A DNA stretch of 64,000 nt from Marispirochaeta sp. (GTDB lineage: Bacteria; Spirochaetota; Spirochaetia; JC444; Marispirochaetaceae), in NCBI RefSeq assembly GCF_963668165.1, contig NZ_OY764212.1, positions 124,001 to 188,000 of the forward strand, given 5' to 3'. The notes beneath the pieces are model-generated. The model ran no database searches, had not been told where the DNA came from, and saw nothing but the letters and a program-made list of their open reading frames with translations. The position numbers and the translations under genes are program-made. Positions 35,857 through 45,313 of the stretch are shown here, one piece after another. Each line of letters begins with the position of its first letter. The stretch's first letter is position 1.

Positions 35857-37782
35857 TTAATCATACTTTTCTCTTATTGCTTTGATAGTTTCCGGAAACA
35901 CGCAGTAATTTTCAATAGTGTTTTGTTTAATTGAATATACATTACGGGGATGTATAAGAAGCCGTACAAATACAGTCAACAGCGGAATGATGCTTCGCGG
36001 GTCCTTGCCGACAGGAGTTAAAACTTCTGTACTCTCTGCAAAAAAATCTTTCCGCATAATGCTGAAATAAAGCAATTTTATCAGATGTTTTCTGCTGTTC
36101 CTTCTTTCTGCGGACCCTAATAAAAGAGCCATTATACTATGCGTTTTTACCCCCGTACAACCTGACTTTATTGTTCGCGGCAGCTCGCCTCCTGAAGATA
36201 ATTTTATCAGGATTTCAGGGAAATTTACACCTGCCTGCGCGGCGTTTGCCGGTTCAATCATTCGTGGATTACATTCTATATAGTAGGGTACACCGTTTTT
36301 TTCAACAAAATCGAGCGTTATGCTTCCATGCCATGCAAGGTGAGTACCGAGAACATCTATATGTTTTTGTGCTTCAAGATTCAGTACACTGATCCGTGCC
36401 GCGGCGGAACCGCCGGCCCCTGAACCACGCTGCATGGATGTGTGTACCGCAACCATTGTTCCTTTATTAAATACAGCCTGTACCTGTCCGTATCTTCCCG
36501 TAATATGTTCCTGCGCCATTAATCGGTTTGTACCGGTCAGGAGCATGTTTTCTGCTTCGTTCCTGTCCCGTGCAGTTGATACTTTAAATACGGAGCGTCC
36601 GGCAGTTCCATACTCATCCTTTATCCAATAGGGGTATGATACGCTAATCGCCATATTTTCTTGTACTATACTCCAGCGGGGATGCGGTATATGTAAAAAA
36701 TCTGCAAGTTCTGCAAATGAAATTTTGCTTTGTACCATGTTAAAAGAGTCTGGTGTAGCGACAGGCAGAACATTTTCTGATGAAAAATAACGGCGTCCCT
36801 CTGAAAAAAGCCATGCCGTTTCATGAGTGGGAATGACAGCTTCGTATGCCCCGGAATTTATCAGTTTTGATACATGAGTAAGATATCCATGAGGGTTCTC
36901 ATTGACATTATACGTAAAAATAAGTTTGTTCTTCCATTTGCTGAAAAAAGTCATGGGCCTTTTTGCCGATGTTATGATATCAATCGTATACCCGCTGTTG
37001 CACAAAGATGTAAGCGTTTCCCGCGATGTCAAACTTGACCCTTCTGAAAGCAGAACCTTCTTTTGAACTTTCGCGTCTCTATATTTTTTTTTACCCTTAT
37101 GACCGCTGAGGATTTTATCTTTCGTTTTTATACCAATAAATGCCATCACTACCATTAATACAGAAATTGCAACGGCCAGCTTCCATTTTCCTTCCTGAAG
37201 CGAGGCGCCTATCATTGTACACATTAAGTTTGTAGGAATTCTTGCTAATGTCGCAATTAAAACAAATCGGGGCATTTTCATGCTGCTTACACCACAGACA
37301 TAGGAGATAATATCTTTTGGAGCAGCAGGTATCAGCATAATAATAACCGTTGCTATTTCCAGTTTATCCGGCTGGTGCAGCACGTGTATTCGTTCAATCT
37401 TTTCCTTTCCAAACAGCTTATATAGAAAAGGTTTCCCATACCTTCTCCCTATCCAGAAAACCAGCATTGAAGCCGGGATTGAGCCCAAAATATTAAGAAC
37501 GATACCCCCCCACGCTCCGTACAGTGTGCCGGAGAGTATCTGTATAGGTTCTGCCGGTACTGGAGCAATTACTATGTGCATAAACTGCATAAGCGCAACG
37601 ACGACCCAGCCTATCGGCCCTATCTTTTCTATCCATTTTCTAAAAACGAGCTGATTAGCTGGTTCTGATATCCATGAAACACCATAAAACGAGACCGCAA
37701 CAATAGACAGTACAGCACACACAGCAATACCTATTTTTATTACCGTGCTTTTTTGAAAATTCGCAGACATATTCCCCCTCAA
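35857..37782 (-). CDS. Fusion of a TVP38/DedA-like (VTT) membrane domain and a soluble ATP-grasp domain
   Basis: 641 residues; start at 37782 or an ATG four codons later. The first about 230 residues are a polytopic membrane domain of the VTT/SNARE-associated type, with a helix near 15-35, the reentrant-loop region HIVIAPVPAEPIQILSGTLYG and IPASMLVFWIGRRYG. A basic linker (HKGKKKYRDAKVQKK) leads to a cytoplasmic half that reads as an ATP-grasp ligase: YPYWIKDEYGTAGRSVFKV for the ATP lid region, ITLDFVEKNGVPYYIECNPRM for the metal-binding end. ATP-grasp enzymes join a carboxylate to an amine or thiol. The order membrane-then-ligase is unusual. It is controlled by the TetR gene upstream. Confidence 0.75.
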   Translation of the reverse strand: MRGNMSANFQKSTVIKIGIAVCAVLSIVAVSFYGVSWISEPANQLVFRKWIEKIGPIGWVVVALMQFMHIVIAPVPAEPIQILSGTLYGAWGGIVLNILGSIPASMLVFWIGRRYGKPFLYKLFGKEKIERIHVLHQPDKLEIATVIIMLIPAAPKDIISYVCGVSSMKMPRFVLIATLARIPTNLMCTMIGASLQEGKWKLAVAISVLMVVMAFIGIKTKDKILSGHKGKKKYRDAKVQKKVLLSEGSSLTSRETLTSLCNSGYTIDIITSAKRPMTFFSKWKNKLIFTYNVNENPHGYLTHVSKLINSGAYEAVIPTHETAWLFSEGRRYFSSENVLPVATPDSFNMVQSKISFAELADFLHIPHPRWSIVQENMAISVSYPYWIKDEYGTAGRSVFKVSTARDRNEAENMLLTGTNRLMAQEHITGRYGQVQAVFNKGTMVAVHTSMQRGSGAGGSAAARISVLNLEAQKHIDVLGTHLAWHGSITLDFVEKNGVPYYIECNPRMIEPANAAQAGVNFPEILIKLSSGGELPRTIKSGCTGVKTHSIMALLLGSAERRNSRKHLIKLLYFSIMRKDFFAESTEVLTPVGKDPRSIIPLLTVFVRLLIHPRNVYSIKQNTIENYCVFPETIKAIREKYD

Positions 37783-37787
37783 ACATG

Positions 37788-37806
37788 AGTGAATGATTCA
37801 TTCACT
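37788..37806. promoter_or_regulatory. Palindromic TetR operator candidate before the fusion gene
   Basis: AGTGAATGATTCATTCACT is a perfect palindrome about one central base, placed 6 bases upstream of the fusion gene start and 18 bases after the tetR stop. Its core TGAATGATTCA recurs in reverse at 38519-38533 in front of the tetR gene. Confidence 0.75.
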
Positions 37807-37823
37807 TTATGGTAAAAAAAAGC

Positions 37824-38495
37824 TTATTCTCCTGCGTGTGTACATATATATGCAGGAACCAGATTGTCTAAAACAACCTTCCTGGCCTGTTCTCTCGATA
37901 TATCAAGCTGATTAAACGTACAGTAACGTATATCCATTCCCCACCACGTTATAGTTTCAATAATATGTGCGACTGCATATTGAGGGAAAAGCGGTTTTCT
38001 AATAACTCCTCTTTCAATATATTGGTTAAAATAACACGTCATCGTCTCAAGAAAACGATTTCGGAAATTTCTGTAATATCCAGCCAGTTTTTCAAATTCA
38101 TACTGGTTCTTCTCTATGAAGAGAAGCCCTGCCGCATACCGCGCAACTAAGTCAAATGCGTCTGAAATGAATGCTGCAAAAGGTGTGTCTGTCCGTGCAG
38201 ATTGTTCCGAAAAGTCCCGAAGTACAGTATTAAAGGTGTCTTCTATTTCCATTTCCAAATTTTCAAACACTTCTCCGGTTATCGGACGTTTCAGATTCTT
38301 CTCCATGAAATCCGGCATTATTGTACATTTCAGCACAAATTGCATGATCTCTTTTTTACCGGTAAAGTCATGATATATTGTTCCCACTGATACGCCGACT
38401 GCTTTTGCTATATGGCTGATTTGAGTACGTGAGTATCCCTGTCTGATGAACAATGTACTTGCTGATTCATATATATTCTTTAAACGTGCATTCAC
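37824..38495 (-). CDS. TetR-family transcriptional regulator
   Basis: 223 residues from a GTG with AAAGGA about 7 bases upstream; an ATG at 38528 is possible but would fall inside the palindrome at 38519-38533. The N-terminal helix-turn-helix is typical (IYESASTLFIRQGYSRTQIS, VSVGTIYHDFTGKKEIM). The C-terminal ligand domain is not assignable to an effector. It is transcribed in the same direction as the fusion gene and separated by a shared-core operator, so autoregulation and control of the fusion gene are likely. Confidence 0.9.
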   Translation of the reverse strand: MNARLKNIYESASTLFIRQGYSRTQISHIAKAVGVSVGTIYHDFTGKKEIMQFVLKCTIMPDFMEKNLKRPITGEVFENLEMEIEDTFNTVLRDFSEQSARTDTPFAAFISDAFDLVARYAAGLLFIEKNQYEFEKLAGYYRNFRNRFLETMTCYFNQYIERGVIRKPLFPQYAVAHIIETITWWGMDIRYCTFNQLDISREQARKVVLDNLVPAYICTHAGE

Positions 38496-38518
38496 AGTCT
38501 TTTCCTTTAAGGATTGTA

Positions 38519-38533
38519 AATGAATCATTCATT
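38519..38533. promoter_or_regulatory. Palindromic operator candidate before tetR
   Basis: AATGAATCATTCATT is a perfect odd palindrome sharing the 11-base core of the site at 37788-37806. It lies just upstream of the preferred GTG start of the tetR gene. Confidence 0.7.
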
Positions 38534-38676
38534 ATATGTCAATACTTTTTTTATACTTGTTGTTTCAGGGAGCAGCCCTGAGCCCCAATCCGGCGGAAAA
38601 CTGTGTTTCGGACCATTTTACCCTGCGTCCGGTTACTGCGATTGAACACAATTCCTTCATGAGGTAAAATATATCC

Positions 38677-40359
38677 ATGGCTGAAGAAAACAAGATTATC
38701 TATTCAATGGTCCGGGTCAGTAAAAGCTTTAACAAGAAGCCGATCCTGAAGGATATATCCCTTTCCTATTTTTATGGCGCCAAAATAGGCGTTCTGGGGC
38801 TGAACGGATCAGGTAAAAGTACCCTGTTAAAGATCATGGCCGGGGTGGACAAGGACTTCAATGGCGAGGCAGTACTCTCTCCAGGTTACTCAATAGGATA
38901 TCTGGAGCAGGAACCCCGGCTTGATCCTGCCAGAACAGTCCGTCAGATTGTTGAAGAAGGTGTACAGGAGACAGTTGATCTTCTGAAAGAGTACGACGAA
39001 ATCAACACCCGCTTCGCCGAAGAGATGAGCGATGAGGAGATGAACCAACTGCTTGAGCGGCAGGGTGAGGTTCAGGAGTTGCTGGATAACCGCAATGCCT
39101 GGGACCTTGATTCCCGTCTTGAGATGGCCATGGATGCTTTGCGCTGTCCTCCGGCGACTCAGAAGGTGGAACCCCTCTCCGGCGGTGAAAAGCGCCGGGT
39201 AGCATTATGCCGCCTGCTGCTGCGGCAGCCGGATATTCTGCTGCTTGACGAGCCGACTAACCACCTGGATGCTGAGACCGTCGCCTGGCTGGAACACCAT
39301 CTTCACGAATATCCGGGTACGGTAATCGCTGTGACCCACGACCGTTATTTTCTTGACAACGTAGCCGGCTGGATCCTTGAGCTTGACCGGGGAGAAGGTA
39401 TCCCCTGGAAAGGTAACTACTCCTCCTGGCTGGAACAGAAGCAGAGCCGTCTGGCCAATGAGAGTAAACAGGAGTCTGCCCGCCAGAAGACCCTGCAGCG
39501 GGAGCTGGAGTGGATTAGAATGAGCCCCAAGGGCAGGGCTGCAAAGAGCAAAGCCAGGGTAAACCATTATGAGCAGCTGCTTAACCAGGAGACCCGGGAA
39601 CGGCAGAAGGATCTGCAGCTCTTTATTCCCCCCGGGCCCCGTCTGGGAGATATTGTTGTCGAATGTCAGGATGTACGCAAGGCCTACGATTCCAGGATCA
39701 TTGTGGATAATATGAGTTTTTCCGTTCCCCCGGGCGGGGTAGTGGGTATTATCGGGCCGAATGGTGCCGGTAAAACCACACTGTTCCGTATGATAACCGG
39801 GCAGGAGTCTCCGGACTCCGGAGATATCCGGATTGGCGAGACTGTCAAGCTGGCCTATGTGGACCAGGCCCGGGAAAAGCTGGACCCCGACAAAACAATC
39901 TTCGAGCTGGTAACCGGTGGCCGGGAAAACATGAAGCTGGGAAACCGGGAAGTTAACAGCCGCTCTTACGTGGCCCAGTTCAATTTCTCCGGGGCCGACC
40001 AGCAAAAGAAGGTCGGGGTACTCTCCGGAGGAGAGCGGAACCGCGTGCAGCTGGCCCTTATGCTGCAGGAAGAGGCCAATGTGCTTCTTCTGGATGAGCC
40101 CACCAACGATCTGGATGTTAATACCATGAGGGCCCTGGAGGACGCCATCGAGCTCTTTCCCGGCTGTGTGATGGTCATCAGCCACGACCGCTGGTTCCTG
40201 GACCGTATCGCGACCCATATACTCGCCTTCGAGGGCGACAGCCGGGTAACCTTCTTTAATGGCAACTACAGCGAGTACGAGGAAGAGCGTATCGAGCGCC
40301 TTGGAGAGGCTGCGTTGATTCCGCACAGGATTAAATATCGCAGTTTAACCCGGGATTAG
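38677..40359 (+). CDS. ettA: ABC-F translation factor EttA
   Basis: 560 residues, the usual length for EttA (about 555). Two ABC domains in one chain: Walker A GLNGSGKST and GPNGAGKTT, signatures LSGGEKRRVAL and LSGGERNRVQLAL, each followed by LLDEPTNHLD or LLDEPTNDLD. The linker between them (ARQKTLQRELEWIRMSPKGR) is the EttA P-site-tRNA interaction motif with the arm. There is no membrane domain. It binds the ribosomal E site and gates entry to elongation according to ADP/ATP. It stands alone. Confidence 0.95.
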   Translation: MAEENKIIYSMVRVSKSFNKKPILKDISLSYFYGAKIGVLGLNGSGKSTLLKIMAGVDKDFNGEAVLSPGYSIGYLEQEPRLDPARTVRQIVEEGVQETVDLLKEYDEINTRFAEEMSDEEMNQLLERQGEVQELLDNRNAWDLDSRLEMAMDALRCPPATQKVEPLSGGEKRRVALCRLLLRQPDILLLDEPTNHLDAETVAWLEHHLHEYPGTVIAVTHDRYFLDNVAGWILELDRGEGIPWKGNYSSWLEQKQSRLANESKQESARQKTLQRELEWIRMSPKGRAAKSKARVNHYEQLLNQETRERQKDLQLFIPPGPRLGDIVVECQDVRKAYDSRIIVDNMSFSVPPGGVVGIIGPNGAGKTTLFRMITGQESPDSGDIRIGETVKLAYVDQAREKLDPDKTIFELVTGGRENMKLGNREVNSRSYVAQFNFSGADQQKKVGVLSGGERNRVQLALMLQEEANVLLLDEPTNDLDVNTMRALEDAIELFPGCVMVISHDRWFLDRIATHILAFEGDSRVTFFNGNYSEYEEERIERLGEAALIPHRIKYRSLTRD

Positions 40360-40479
40360 AACGGTCTGAATTATCGGTCCCCGCAGCGGACAGGAAGCAG
40401 AGATGGCTGTCCTGCGCTTATGGAAAATCGGTGAATCGTGGAGGATTCGGCTGTCTATGGAATAAGCAGATCCGGCTTT

Positions 40480-40517
40480 GTGTTGCGTCTGCGTGTTGCA
40501 GTTGTGTTGCATGTTGC
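40480..40517. promoter_or_regulatory. Clustered TGTTGC repeats, candidate enhancer
   Basis: GTGTTGC occurs at 40480, 40493 and 40504, then ATGTTGC at 40511. The cluster is roughly 100-135 bases upstream of the sigma-54 promoter, the normal distance for binding of a sigma-54 activator. Confidence 0.55.
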
Positions 40518-40615
40518 GTTGATTGTGCGCTCCCGGGGAAATGTTTTTTCTGTAAAATCTCGGGTAAAATTATTCCTGTAAAGCTTTTATGCAGGATTCG
40601 TGTATGCCTCAATAA

Positions 40616-40632
40616 TTGGCACGGTAGTTGCA
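40616..40632 (+). promoter_or_regulatory. Sigma-54 (-24/-12) promoter
   Basis: TTGGCAC-GGTAG-TTGCA matches the sigma-54 consensus TGGCAC-N5-TTGC at every conserved base. It lies about 44 bases before the URO-D-family start, with TAGGAGG between. Confidence 0.88.
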
Positions 40633-40675
40633 TTATACATTACATTCCACGAGTCTCACTTAGGAGGTCTGAATT

Positions 40676-41806
40676 TTGCTGCCACGAGAACGAGTCATTG
40701 CACAGCTTAACCACAAAGAGCCTGATCTTGTCCCCATGGGGGAGAACCACATCCATCACAGTCTTGTCGAAGAATATCTGAAGCGGGAGGTAATGTACGG
40801 TAACGGCTTCGCTGAGCTGAAAGCCTGCTGGGACGGCCGCAGGAACGATTATATTCAGGATTCCATCGACACCCTTACCGAACTGCCGAAGCTCCTGGGT
40901 CATGACTATCTCCGTATTCCCGCATCCCCTGTAGACAAGGAGTACAAGAAGCCGAAGATGTTGGGAGAATACTCCTGGGAGGACGATACCGGCCGGCAGT
41001 TTCATTACAATCCGGGGGTAGGTCAGCTGGTAAGTCAAACCTATAACACCGAAATGACAATCGACGAGCTGCCGGATGTGAATGAAGATTTTACCGTCGA
41101 CGAGAGCGAACTGGACGTAATCAGGGGAGTTATTGCGGAGATGAAGGAGACCCACTTTATCATAGCCCGCCTGCCCCTGGACGGGAGTTTTGCCTACAAG
41201 CAGACGGTGGGAATTGAAGAATACATGATACGGATGATCCTTGACCCGGATTTTGTCAAAAAGGCTTCCGAGGTGTATGTGAACCGCAGCATTGCCTATA
41301 TTAATGCTTTTTTCGATGCCGGGGCCGATGCGGTTATGCCTACCGACGACTACGCTGATAACCGGGGTCTTATGATGGGATACGAGCGTTTTGCAGAATT
41401 AATTCTGCCGGGAATCAAAAAGCAGGTTGAAGCGACCCACGCCAGGGGAGGATACTTTATCAAACACACCGACGGGCGTACCTGGGACATCCTGGATGAC
41501 CTTGTAGCCATCGGTGTGGATGGATGGCACGGAATACAGTCGAGCATAGGGATGGATTTTAAACTTCTCAAGGAGAAATACCGCGGTAAACTCTGCTTTT
41601 TCGGTGGAGTTAACTGCGAGACCCTGATTCAGGGAAGCCCTGAGGATGTAGAGCAGGAGGTGAAGTATGCGATCCAGCATGCGGCTCCCGGCGGAGGACT
41701 GGTACTGGCAAGCGGTAACGGACTGGAGAACGGCACTACTCTGGAGAATTATGCTGCCATGATGGAGGCCCGGGAAAAGTACGGACGGTATCCTATTCAG
41801 TCATAG
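40676..41806 (+). CDS. Uroporphyrinogen decarboxylase-family (URO-D/MtaA-like) protein
   Basis: 376 residues from TTG, with TAGGAGG 8 bases upstream. The fold signatures are those of the URO-D superfamily: PRERVIAQLNHKEPDLVP at the start, GADAVMPTDDYADNRGLMM, FIKHTDGRTWDILDDLVAIGVDG and LCFFGGVNC near the C-terminus. It is not heme HemE: the N-terminal RPVWxMRQAG motif is lacking. Relatives include methyltransferases acting on corrinoid proteins and uncharacterised enzymes. The sigma-54 promoter shows it is switched on by a specific signal, most likely through the adjacent PrpR-like activator. Confidence 0.85.
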   Translation: MLPRERVIAQLNHKEPDLVPMGENHIHHSLVEEYLKREVMYGNGFAELKACWDGRRNDYIQDSIDTLTELPKLLGHDYLRIPASPVDKEYKKPKMLGEYSWEDDTGRQFHYNPGVGQLVSQTYNTEMTIDELPDVNEDFTVDESELDVIRGVIAEMKETHFIIARLPLDGSFAYKQTVGIEEYMIRMILDPDFVKKASEVYVNRSIAYINAFFDAGADAVMPTDDYADNRGLMMGYERFAELILPGIKKQVEATHARGGYFIKHTDGRTWDILDDLVAIGVDGWHGIQSSIGMDFKLLKEKYRGKLCFFGGVNCETLIQGSPEDVEQEVKYAIQHAAPGGGLVLASGNGLENGTTLENYAAMMEAREKYGRYPIQS

Positions 41807-41815
41807 ATAACAGGC

Positions 41816-41853
41816 GGGGAAGCCCTTCGGCCTCAGCTCAGGGGGCCTTCCCG
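41816..41853. terminator. Possible bidirectional terminator between convergent genes
   Basis: GGGGAAGCCC and GGGGGCCTTCCC can form a G+C-rich stem between the URO-D gene and the end of the sigma-54 activator gene. There is no clear T-run on either side and it overlaps the last codons of the activator, so this is tentative. Confidence 0.35.
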
Positions 41854-43757
41854 GGTATATTGAGTTTCTTCATCCTCCGCCACAGGGTAGAACGGTGAAT
41901 GCCCAGGCGTTCAGCTACCCGGTCTTTGCGGTAGTCTTCTTCGTCCAGCAGGGTCAGGATTGTATGCTCATCCATCTTGACTGCTGCAGAAGAGGGAGTT
42001 GCCCCCACAGGAGCAGTTGTTTCAAGTATCCCTTCGGCTTCCGGTTTGTCTATCCTGTTTGTTTCGCTGAGAACATAGAGGCGTTCGCAGGCATTCATCA
42101 GCTCCCGGATATTACCCCGCCAAATGCGCTGCTGCAGATACTCCACCGCCGATTTTTCCAGAGTTTTGGAAAGGACGTTTTTTTCGCCCAGGGCTTCCAT
42201 AAAATAACGGCTTAAATAGGGAATATCCTCCTTGCGGGAGTCCAGGGATGGAAGATCAAGGTTCAGCACATCCAGGCGGTAGAAAAGATCCTCCCGGAAC
42301 TGTCCGGCGTCTATAAGGTCGCGCAAGTCTCTGTTTACCGCGGAAATAATGCGGATATCCACGGGAATGATCCTGTCGTCTCCAAGTCGCATCAGTTCCT
42401 TCTCCTGCAGAACACGCAGCAGCCGGCCCTGAAGGCGCAGGGACATCTCGGAGACCTCGTCCAGGAATACGGTCCCCCGGTGGGCAAGCTCGAAGAGTCC
42501 CGGTTTTCCGCCCCTGCTGGCCCCGGTAAAGGCCCCTTGGACGTAACCGAAGAGTTCACTCTCCAGCAGGCTTTCGGAAATGGCGGCGCAGTTGATAGCG
42601 ACAAAGGGGCCTTTCCGGCGGAAACTGCTGTTGTGGATACTCTGGGCAAAGAGCTCCTTGCCTGTGCCGGTTCCTCCGTATATCAGGACATTGGAATCGA
42701 CGCTGCTGAAGCTGCGTGCCCTTTTGATGCTGGCTTTTATTGTTGTACTGACCCCGATTATGTCGTTGAAGGTGTGCCGGGCAATATGACCCTTGTTGTG
42801 AATTTTACCGCGAATATTTACCTCGGTTTCCTGTATCTCGGTAACCCGCCGCAGAGTGATAACTGTGCCGATCTTCTCCGCCTTGTGGACCACCGTGTCC
42901 TTGTTCGCCGCGAAGTTCTGTCCTTTCACCACAATGACTTCGTCCCGGAAACTGCCTGGTTTCAGAATGAACTCTTGCAGAGCTTTTTCGTCAAAAAACT
43001 CGGGTATTTTTCTGCCCATGCACGTGTTCGCGCTTATTCCCAGCATCTCTTCACAGGTGGCGTTGATTACGCTCAAGCGTCCTTTGCGGTCGATTACCAG
43101 TATCCCTTCGGTAGCGCAGTCCAGGACCGATTTATAACGGGTAGCCTTTTCCTGTTCGATTCTGCTGATCCAGGCCACCCGTTTGGCCTCCGTTATTGTC
43201 TGCCATACTGCCAGACGTCCCGAGCGGAGCATGACATGGGGGATGCCGTGCTGCTGGGCATGTTCGCACACCATTCTGCCGCCTATCATAACGCTGGATC
43301 CGGGATTGACCATCAGCTCGAACATGGCGGCGATCTCCCTGGGGGTCTGCTCGGTCAGGAGTACCGGAGTCAATCCCTGTCCGAAGAAATCATAGAGGTT
43401 TTCCACCTGAAAGACGATGTTGCGGGTCCCCATGATGATCGGTTTCCGATCCGGGAAATGCTCCCTGCACTCTTTCAGGCAGCGGATAATATCGTTTCCT
43501 GTTACCGGAAGTTTAACTACCGGAACAGAGTCTACACTTTCAAGGAGGATTTGTGCTGTGTAGCCCCGGGCTGCGACTACATCTGTATCTATCTGCAGTT
43601 CCCGTATGCGGTCATGGTTGTGCTCGATCAGTACCTCAAGTTCGTATGCTTCCTGCTGCGGATCCGCAGGGTGGATCTGTTCATCGTGCTCGTCAAAGGT
43701 CTCCGTGAAAAGCCGGCCCAGTTCTTCGTCCGGGGCTACTACTGTAATTTTAATCAT
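41838..43757 (-). CDS. Sigma-54-dependent activator with PrpR-type N-terminal domain
   Basis: 639 residues; start at the ATG 43757, which has GGGAG 6 bases upstream, in preference to 43769. Domains in order: PrpR_N-like sensor (about 1-180), PAS (about 195-300, SVLDCATEGILVIDRKGRLS), AAA+ central domain with Walker A GGTGTGKE and the sigma-54 contact motif GAFTGA, then a Fis-type helix-turn-helix (DRVAERLGIHRSTLWRRMKKL). It lies convergent with the URO-D gene, whose promoter is sigma-54-type, so it is the likely activator of it. Confidence 0.92.
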   Translation of the reverse strand: MIKITVVAPDEELGRLFTETFDEHDEQIHPADPQQEAYELEVLIEHNHDRIRELQIDTDVVAARGYTAQILLESVDSVPVVKLPVTGNDIIRCLKECREHFPDRKPIIMGTRNIVFQVENLYDFFGQGLTPVLLTEQTPREIAAMFELMVNPGSSVMIGGRMVCEHAQQHGIPHVMLRSGRLAVWQTITEAKRVAWISRIEQEKATRYKSVLDCATEGILVIDRKGRLSVINATCEEMLGISANTCMGRKIPEFFDEKALQEFILKPGSFRDEVIVVKGQNFAANKDTVVHKAEKIGTVITLRRVTEIQETEVNIRGKIHNKGHIARHTFNDIIGVSTTIKASIKRARSFSSVDSNVLIYGGTGTGKELFAQSIHNSSFRRKGPFVAINCAAISESLLESELFGYVQGAFTGASRGGKPGLFELAHRGTVFLDEVSEMSLRLQGRLLRVLQEKELMRLGDDRIIPVDIRIISAVNRDLRDLIDAGQFREDLFYRLDVLNLDLPSLDSRKEDIPYLSRYFMEALGEKNVLSKTLEKSAVEYLQQRIWRGNIRELMNACERLYVLSETNRIDKPEAEGILETTAPVGATPSSAAVKMDEHTILTLLDEEDYRKDRVAERLGIHRSTLWRRMKKLNIPGKAP

Positions 43758-43856
43758 GTCTGCTCCCATTACGCGGCAAGACTGAAACTTTTTCCATTAT
43801 TCCCTGTCTACGAAAATACAAAGCCCTCCTGGTTTTTGCAAGATGCCGGTATGGCC

Positions 43857-43874
43857 GGTATACTATGCTATACC
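43857..43874. promoter_or_regulatory. Inverted repeat upstream of glucarate dehydratase
   Basis: GGTATA-CTATGC-TATACC is an 18-base interrupted palindrome between the sigma-54 activator gene and gudD, 33 bases before the gudD start. It may be an operator. A -24/-12 promoter does not fit here. Confidence 0.4.
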
Positions 43875-43907
43875 AGGGGAAAATCTTACACCTGAGAGGA
43901 TGAAAAT

Positions 43908-45272
43908 ATGAGCGCGCATGAAACTGAGAAAATAAAGGGCTCACCTGTCATTACCGATATGCAGGTTATACCGGTAGCCGGGTACGACAGCCTGCTGCTC
44001 TCCTTAAGCGGAGCCCACGGTCCCTTCTTTACCAGAAATATTGTTATTCTGACCGACAGTTCCGGAAACACCGGACTGGGAGAGGTCCACGGCAGTGAAC
44101 ATATTCTCGCAGCCCTGAAAAGCTATATTCCCCATGTGGTGGGAAAACCCGTAGGCGATTACAAGAGAATACTGAACTCCCTGACAGGAATCGATCCGGG
44201 CCGCAGCGCCGACGGGGGAGAAGGTCTGCAGGAACTCGACCTGAGTCAGCTCCGTTTTGTAGTACATGCCGAGATCGCCGTTGAGTCGGCCCTCCTGGAC
44301 CTACTTGGGCAGTACCTGCAGGTACCAACGGCGGCTCTTTTAGGTGACGGACTGCAGCGTGACAGGGTTCTGATGCTGGGGTACCTCTTTTTTATTGGGG
44401 ATAAAAACAAAACAGGATTGCCTTATATTGATGAAGAGTCGAGCACGGTCCCCTGGTTTAAAATCAGGCGGCGGCCTGCCCTGACGGTGGAAAGTCTTCT
44501 GGAACAGGCCCATGCCGCCATGGACCACTACGGCTTCAGGGATTTTAAATTAAAAGGCGGTGTACAGGCAGGGGAAAAAGAGGCCGAGGTAATCAAGGCA
44601 TTGGCCAGGGAGTTTCCCGATGCCCGTATCAATATTGATCCCAACGGTGCCTGGACCCTGGACGAGGCGGTACGGCTCTGCCGGGGGATGCGGGATGATC
44701 TGACGTATGCGGAGGACCCCTGCGGTCCGGAACAGGGATTCTCCGGCCGGGAGATCATGGCGGAGTTCAAAACCGCCACGAATATTCCCGTGGCAACAAA
44801 CATGATTGCCACCAACTGGCGCCAGTTTTATCACTCGGTGGTGCTGAAAGCCGTGGACATACCCCTGGCGGACCCCCATTTCTGGACCATGAGCGGTTCG
44901 GTCAGAGCCGCACAGGTGTGCAACGACTGGGGACTAACATGGGGGTCACACTCCAACAACCACTTCGATATTTCCCTGGCAATCTTTACCCAGGTCGCGG
45001 CGGCGGCTCCGGGCGCTATTACAGCCATGGATACCCACTGGATCTGGCAGGACGGACAGAGGCTGACAAAAGACCCCTACCGCATACACAAAGGCTGTAT
45101 CGAGATACCGGAAAAGCCGGGACTGGGCCTCGAAATCGATATGCAGCGGGTAGAAGAGGCCCACCGCCTGTACAAGACACTGGAACACGGCGACCGGGAC
45201 GATGCCGAGGCAATGCAGCACTTGATTCCCGGGTGGAAGTTTGACAGCAAGCGTCCCGCCCTCGTGCGCTGA
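43908..45272 (+). CDS. gudD: Glucarate dehydratase
   Basis: 454 residues (E. coli GudD 446), enolase superfamily. It converts D-glucarate (and often L-idarate) to 5-keto-4-deoxyglucarate. Seen in order: FTRNIVIL, the base Lys in FKLKGGV (KxK), metal ligands in [14 protein letters not shown] and [25 protein letters not shown], and the His-Asp region [13 protein letters not shown] with DTHWIWQDG. Upstream AGAGGATGAAAAT serves as ribosome site. No partner aldolase or transporter is seen beside it. Confidence 0.92.
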   Translation: MSAHETEKIKGSPVITDMQVIPVAGYDSLLLSLSGAHGPFFTRNIVILTDSSGNTGLGEVHGSEHILAALKSYIPHVVGKPVGDYKRILNSLTGIDPGRSADGGEGLQELDLSQLRFVVHAEIAVESALLDLLGQYLQVPTAALLGDGLQRDRVLMLGYLFFIGDKNKTGLPYIDEESSTVPWFKIRRRPALTVESLLEQAHAAMDHYGFRDFKLKGGVQAGEKEAEVIKALAREFPDARINIDPNGAWTLDEAVRLCRGMRDDLTYAEDPCGPEQGFSGREIMAEFKTATNIPVATNMIATNWRQFYHSVVLKAVDIPLADPHFWTMSGSVRAAQVCNDWGLTWGSHSNNHFDISLAIFTQVAAAAPGAITAMDTHWIWQDGQRLTKDPYRIHKGCIEIPEKPGLGLEIDMQRVEEAHRLYKTLEHGDRDDAEAMQHLIPGWKFDSKRPALVR

Positions 45273-45313
45273 TTCTCTCAACGGCGGAAGCAAGGGATAA
45301 TTACTGTTATATA

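Larger units (their letters stand above)
40360..40675. other. Upstream control region of the URO-D-family gene
   Basis: About 316 bases. GGACAG and CTGTCC (near 40388-40410) can pair in a weak hairpin after ettA. Four TGTTGC words lie at 40480-40517 and a sigma-54 promoter at 40616-40632. No gene is visible. Confidence 0.6.

Noticed and set aside
39205-40326. Long antisense frame (373 codons) within ettA
   Set aside because: EttA is complete and conserved on the plus strand; the antisense product has no recognisable domain or ribosome site.
43838-43880. Sigma-54 promoter for gudD
   Set aside because: GG and GC elements are present but the spacing is 12, not 10, and the -24 element lacks TGGCAC.
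42480-43895. Long plus-strand frame (471 codons) opposite the sigma-54 activator
   Set aside because: The minus-strand protein has every motif expected of a sigma-54 activator; the opposite frame is a shadow due to G+C-rich third positions.
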